From contig NZ_PYVW01000019.1 of assembly GCF_003056355.1 (NCBI RefSeq), forward strand, positions 29,339-93,338: a DNA stretch of 64,000 nt. Direction: 5' to 3'. The notes under the pieces were generated by a model. The model did no database searches, was not told the DNA's origin, and worked only from the letters and a program-made list of their open reading frames with translations. The translations under genes were made by a program, and so were the position numbers. Numbering within the stretch: the first letter of the stretch is position 1; each line of letters begins with the position of its first letter. This stretch comes from Devosia naphthalenivorans (GTDB lineage Bacteria > Pseudomonadota > Alphaproteobacteria > Rhizobiales > Devosiaceae). Of the stretch, positions 62,910-64,000 are shown one piece after another.

Positions 62910-63869
62910 TCAAGAATCCCAGTCGGGAGTCTGCTTCAACCAATCGGAAAACTCTTCACGGCACTTTTTCAATGGCGGGATGACATAGAACCACGGGCGA
63001 GCACCGTTGTCCCCACGGCCACGCTTGTCCTGCAAAGAGGGAAGGATCGCGCGAAGCTCTTTCCCAAACTGCTGACGGTCGACAGGCTCTCCCTGGTATC
63101 TGCTAGCACGGATGAAGCGCTCATAATGATCACGAAGATCTTGCCTGCCTACCATCAGCGGACCATTGACCCAATCACCTGGGGTAAACCCCAGTGACCC
63201 GTCATGAAGAAGGTCGAACCACCATCGTGGGACGCCGGTCAGGCCCGCCAATTTCTGATCCCGCAACGCATTTGTTTGCGGGACTTGGGTAACTTTGAAA
63301 TTCGTAAGGTCCACAGACAGGAGATAAGACAAAAAGGCTGCTGAGCCGTCTCCGTGAATTTCCTCATAGAGCGGATCAAAGTAGGCTGTGTCGCCCGTAC
63401 GCGCGTTGCTCACCTCTAGAACCGCATATCTACGCTCATCGTTCGATGCCGGTACTACCCATCGGTCATTGGTGGTCATCAAGATTCGACAGTATGAATC
63501 CACGGTGACTGGATCGACGCCCTTGCGTTCAACCGTCATAGTCTCTGAAGTGATAAGTGCTTGAAGCACACCTTTTTTGTCGGCGGCCCCAGCCCAGTAT
63601 GCCTCCTCAACATGTACAAGGATGGCAGGGGCGAGGTGTGCATTGAAGCGCTGGGTCAATAGGTCCGGCTTTTCGATATGGGCAACGTGACGTTTTCCAA
63701 TAATCAATTTCAAGATCGCAGCTAGCGTATCCTTGCCCGCGCCTTTTCCGCCTTTCAGCACAAGTGCAACTCTGGGCTTTCGGCCTGGGTTTTGGAAGAT
63801 GTCAGCCAACCAGCACTTGACGTAGTGGAAGTGCGTTTCGTTGCCTGAGCAGACCACTTCTAGAATGTG
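62910..63869 (-). pseudogene. Primase/helicase (DUF5906 type), 5'-truncated
   Basis: The minus strand encodes about 320 residues of a superfamily 3 helicase-like domain found in phages and mobile elements. It shows HYVKCWLADIFQNPGRKPRVAL, Walker A LKGGKGAGKDT, FNAHLAPAILVHVEEAYW, LQALITSETMTVERKG and the sensor NDRWVVPASNDERRYAVL. The usual N-terminal primase part is missing: homology begins abruptly at 63869 (HILEVVCSGNE) and an in-frame TAG lies 15 bases upstream, inside IS91 sequence. The C-terminus appears complete. It marks former phage, plasmid or satellite DNA. Confidence 0.75.
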
Positions 63870-63870
63870 A

Positions 63871-64000
63871 GCCGCCGGTCCCGCCTATCGCGCTACCCAT
63901 GCCGGGCACCTGAGCCTTCCTCAACTCAAGGTCATGTCGGCGATCGAGAGCTGTCGCAGTGCAGCTCTGGGCGGTCACGTCGAAGCCTGTTCCGACTGCG
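63871..64000 (+). pseudogene. IS91-family transposase, 5'-truncated, running off the window
   Basis: The plus strand reads GPAYRATHAGHLSLPQLKVMSAIESC then RSAALGGHVEACSDC, the N-terminal zinc-binding region of IS91/IS801-type transposases. The first about 15 residues normally present are missing, and the frame begins at the junction with the primase fragment after an in-frame TGA (63868-63870). The rest lies beyond the window, so it is unknown whether the remainder is intact. Confidence 0.75.

Noticed and set aside
1..64000. CRISPR array
   Set aside because: No series of evenly spaced direct repeats and no cas-like gene was seen.

Overview
The window reads as chromosomal DNA of an alphaproteobacterium of the order Hyphomicrobiales. 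The gene order of the first 13.6 kb (rplU-rpmA-GNAT-GNAT-obg-proB-proA-nadD-rsfS-rlmH-envC-ctpA-yibQ-rppH, all on the minus strand) is typical of that order. A Devosia-like genus is my best guess, but that is inference from gene order and protein style, not from a search.

Layout. (1) 1-13585 is conserved housekeeping backbone: ribosomal proteins L21/L27, the Obg GTPase, proline synthesis, NAD synthesis, ribosome silencing, 23S rRNA methylation, cell-envelope hydrolase control and RNA decapping. (2) A tRNA-Ser(CGA) gene at 13818-13907 marks the boundary, and everything after it looks accessory. (3) 14.0-22.4 kb is a patchwork of broken genes: a methyltransferase fused in frame to the back half of an IS1182 transposase, a carbon-nitrogen hydrolase split by about 4 kb, a dGTPase-like HD phosphohydrolase with small unknown neighbours inside that split, and a frameshifted aminoglycoside-phosphotransferase-like gene. 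(4) 22.9-38.2 kb is an intact catabolic locus for four-carbon sugar acids. It has all five enzymes known for L-threonate/D-erythronate use (LtnD, DenD, OtnI, OtnK, OtnC), a ribose-type ABC transporter, a D-apionate-lactonase-like protein, an SDR, a GMC oxidoreductase and two regulators. (5) 38.4-45.4 kb is rich in insertion sequences: IS66, IS110 and IS3 remnants and an IS630 interrupted by an intact IS1111-type IS110 element, with an alpha/beta hydrolase and an unknown tandem-domain protein between them. (6) 45.5-61.9 kb is a second catabolic locus: a peptide/opine-type ABC transporter, two CaiB/BaiF CoA-transferases, an enoyl-CoA hydratase, a quinone oxidoreductase, a LacI repressor, two enolase-superfamily enzymes, a fumarase/adenylosuccinate-lyase-type lyase and a CitE-type CoA-ester lyase. 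(7) 62.1-64.0 kb returns to debris: a frameshifted ScoMcrA-like head domain, a 5'-truncated primase/helicase and a 5'-truncated IS91 transposase meeting back to back.

How the genes work together. In locus 4 the transporter would import a tetronate or its lactone and the lactonase would open lactones. LtnD or DenD would then oxidise the acid, OtnI isomerise it, OtnK phosphorylate it and OtnC decarboxylate it to dihydroxyacetone phosphate. In locus 6 the order of steps is not deducible, but dehydratases, CoA activation, hydration and CoA-ester cleavage fit breakdown of an imported acid to central CoA thioesters. A LacI-type operator sits on a good promoter just before its transporter. The most unusual material is the tRNA-bounded mosaic with the dGTPase insert, the nested IS pair with its long 3' noncoding end, the ATPase with an added GAF-like domain, and the second catabolic locus, whose substrate I cannot name.
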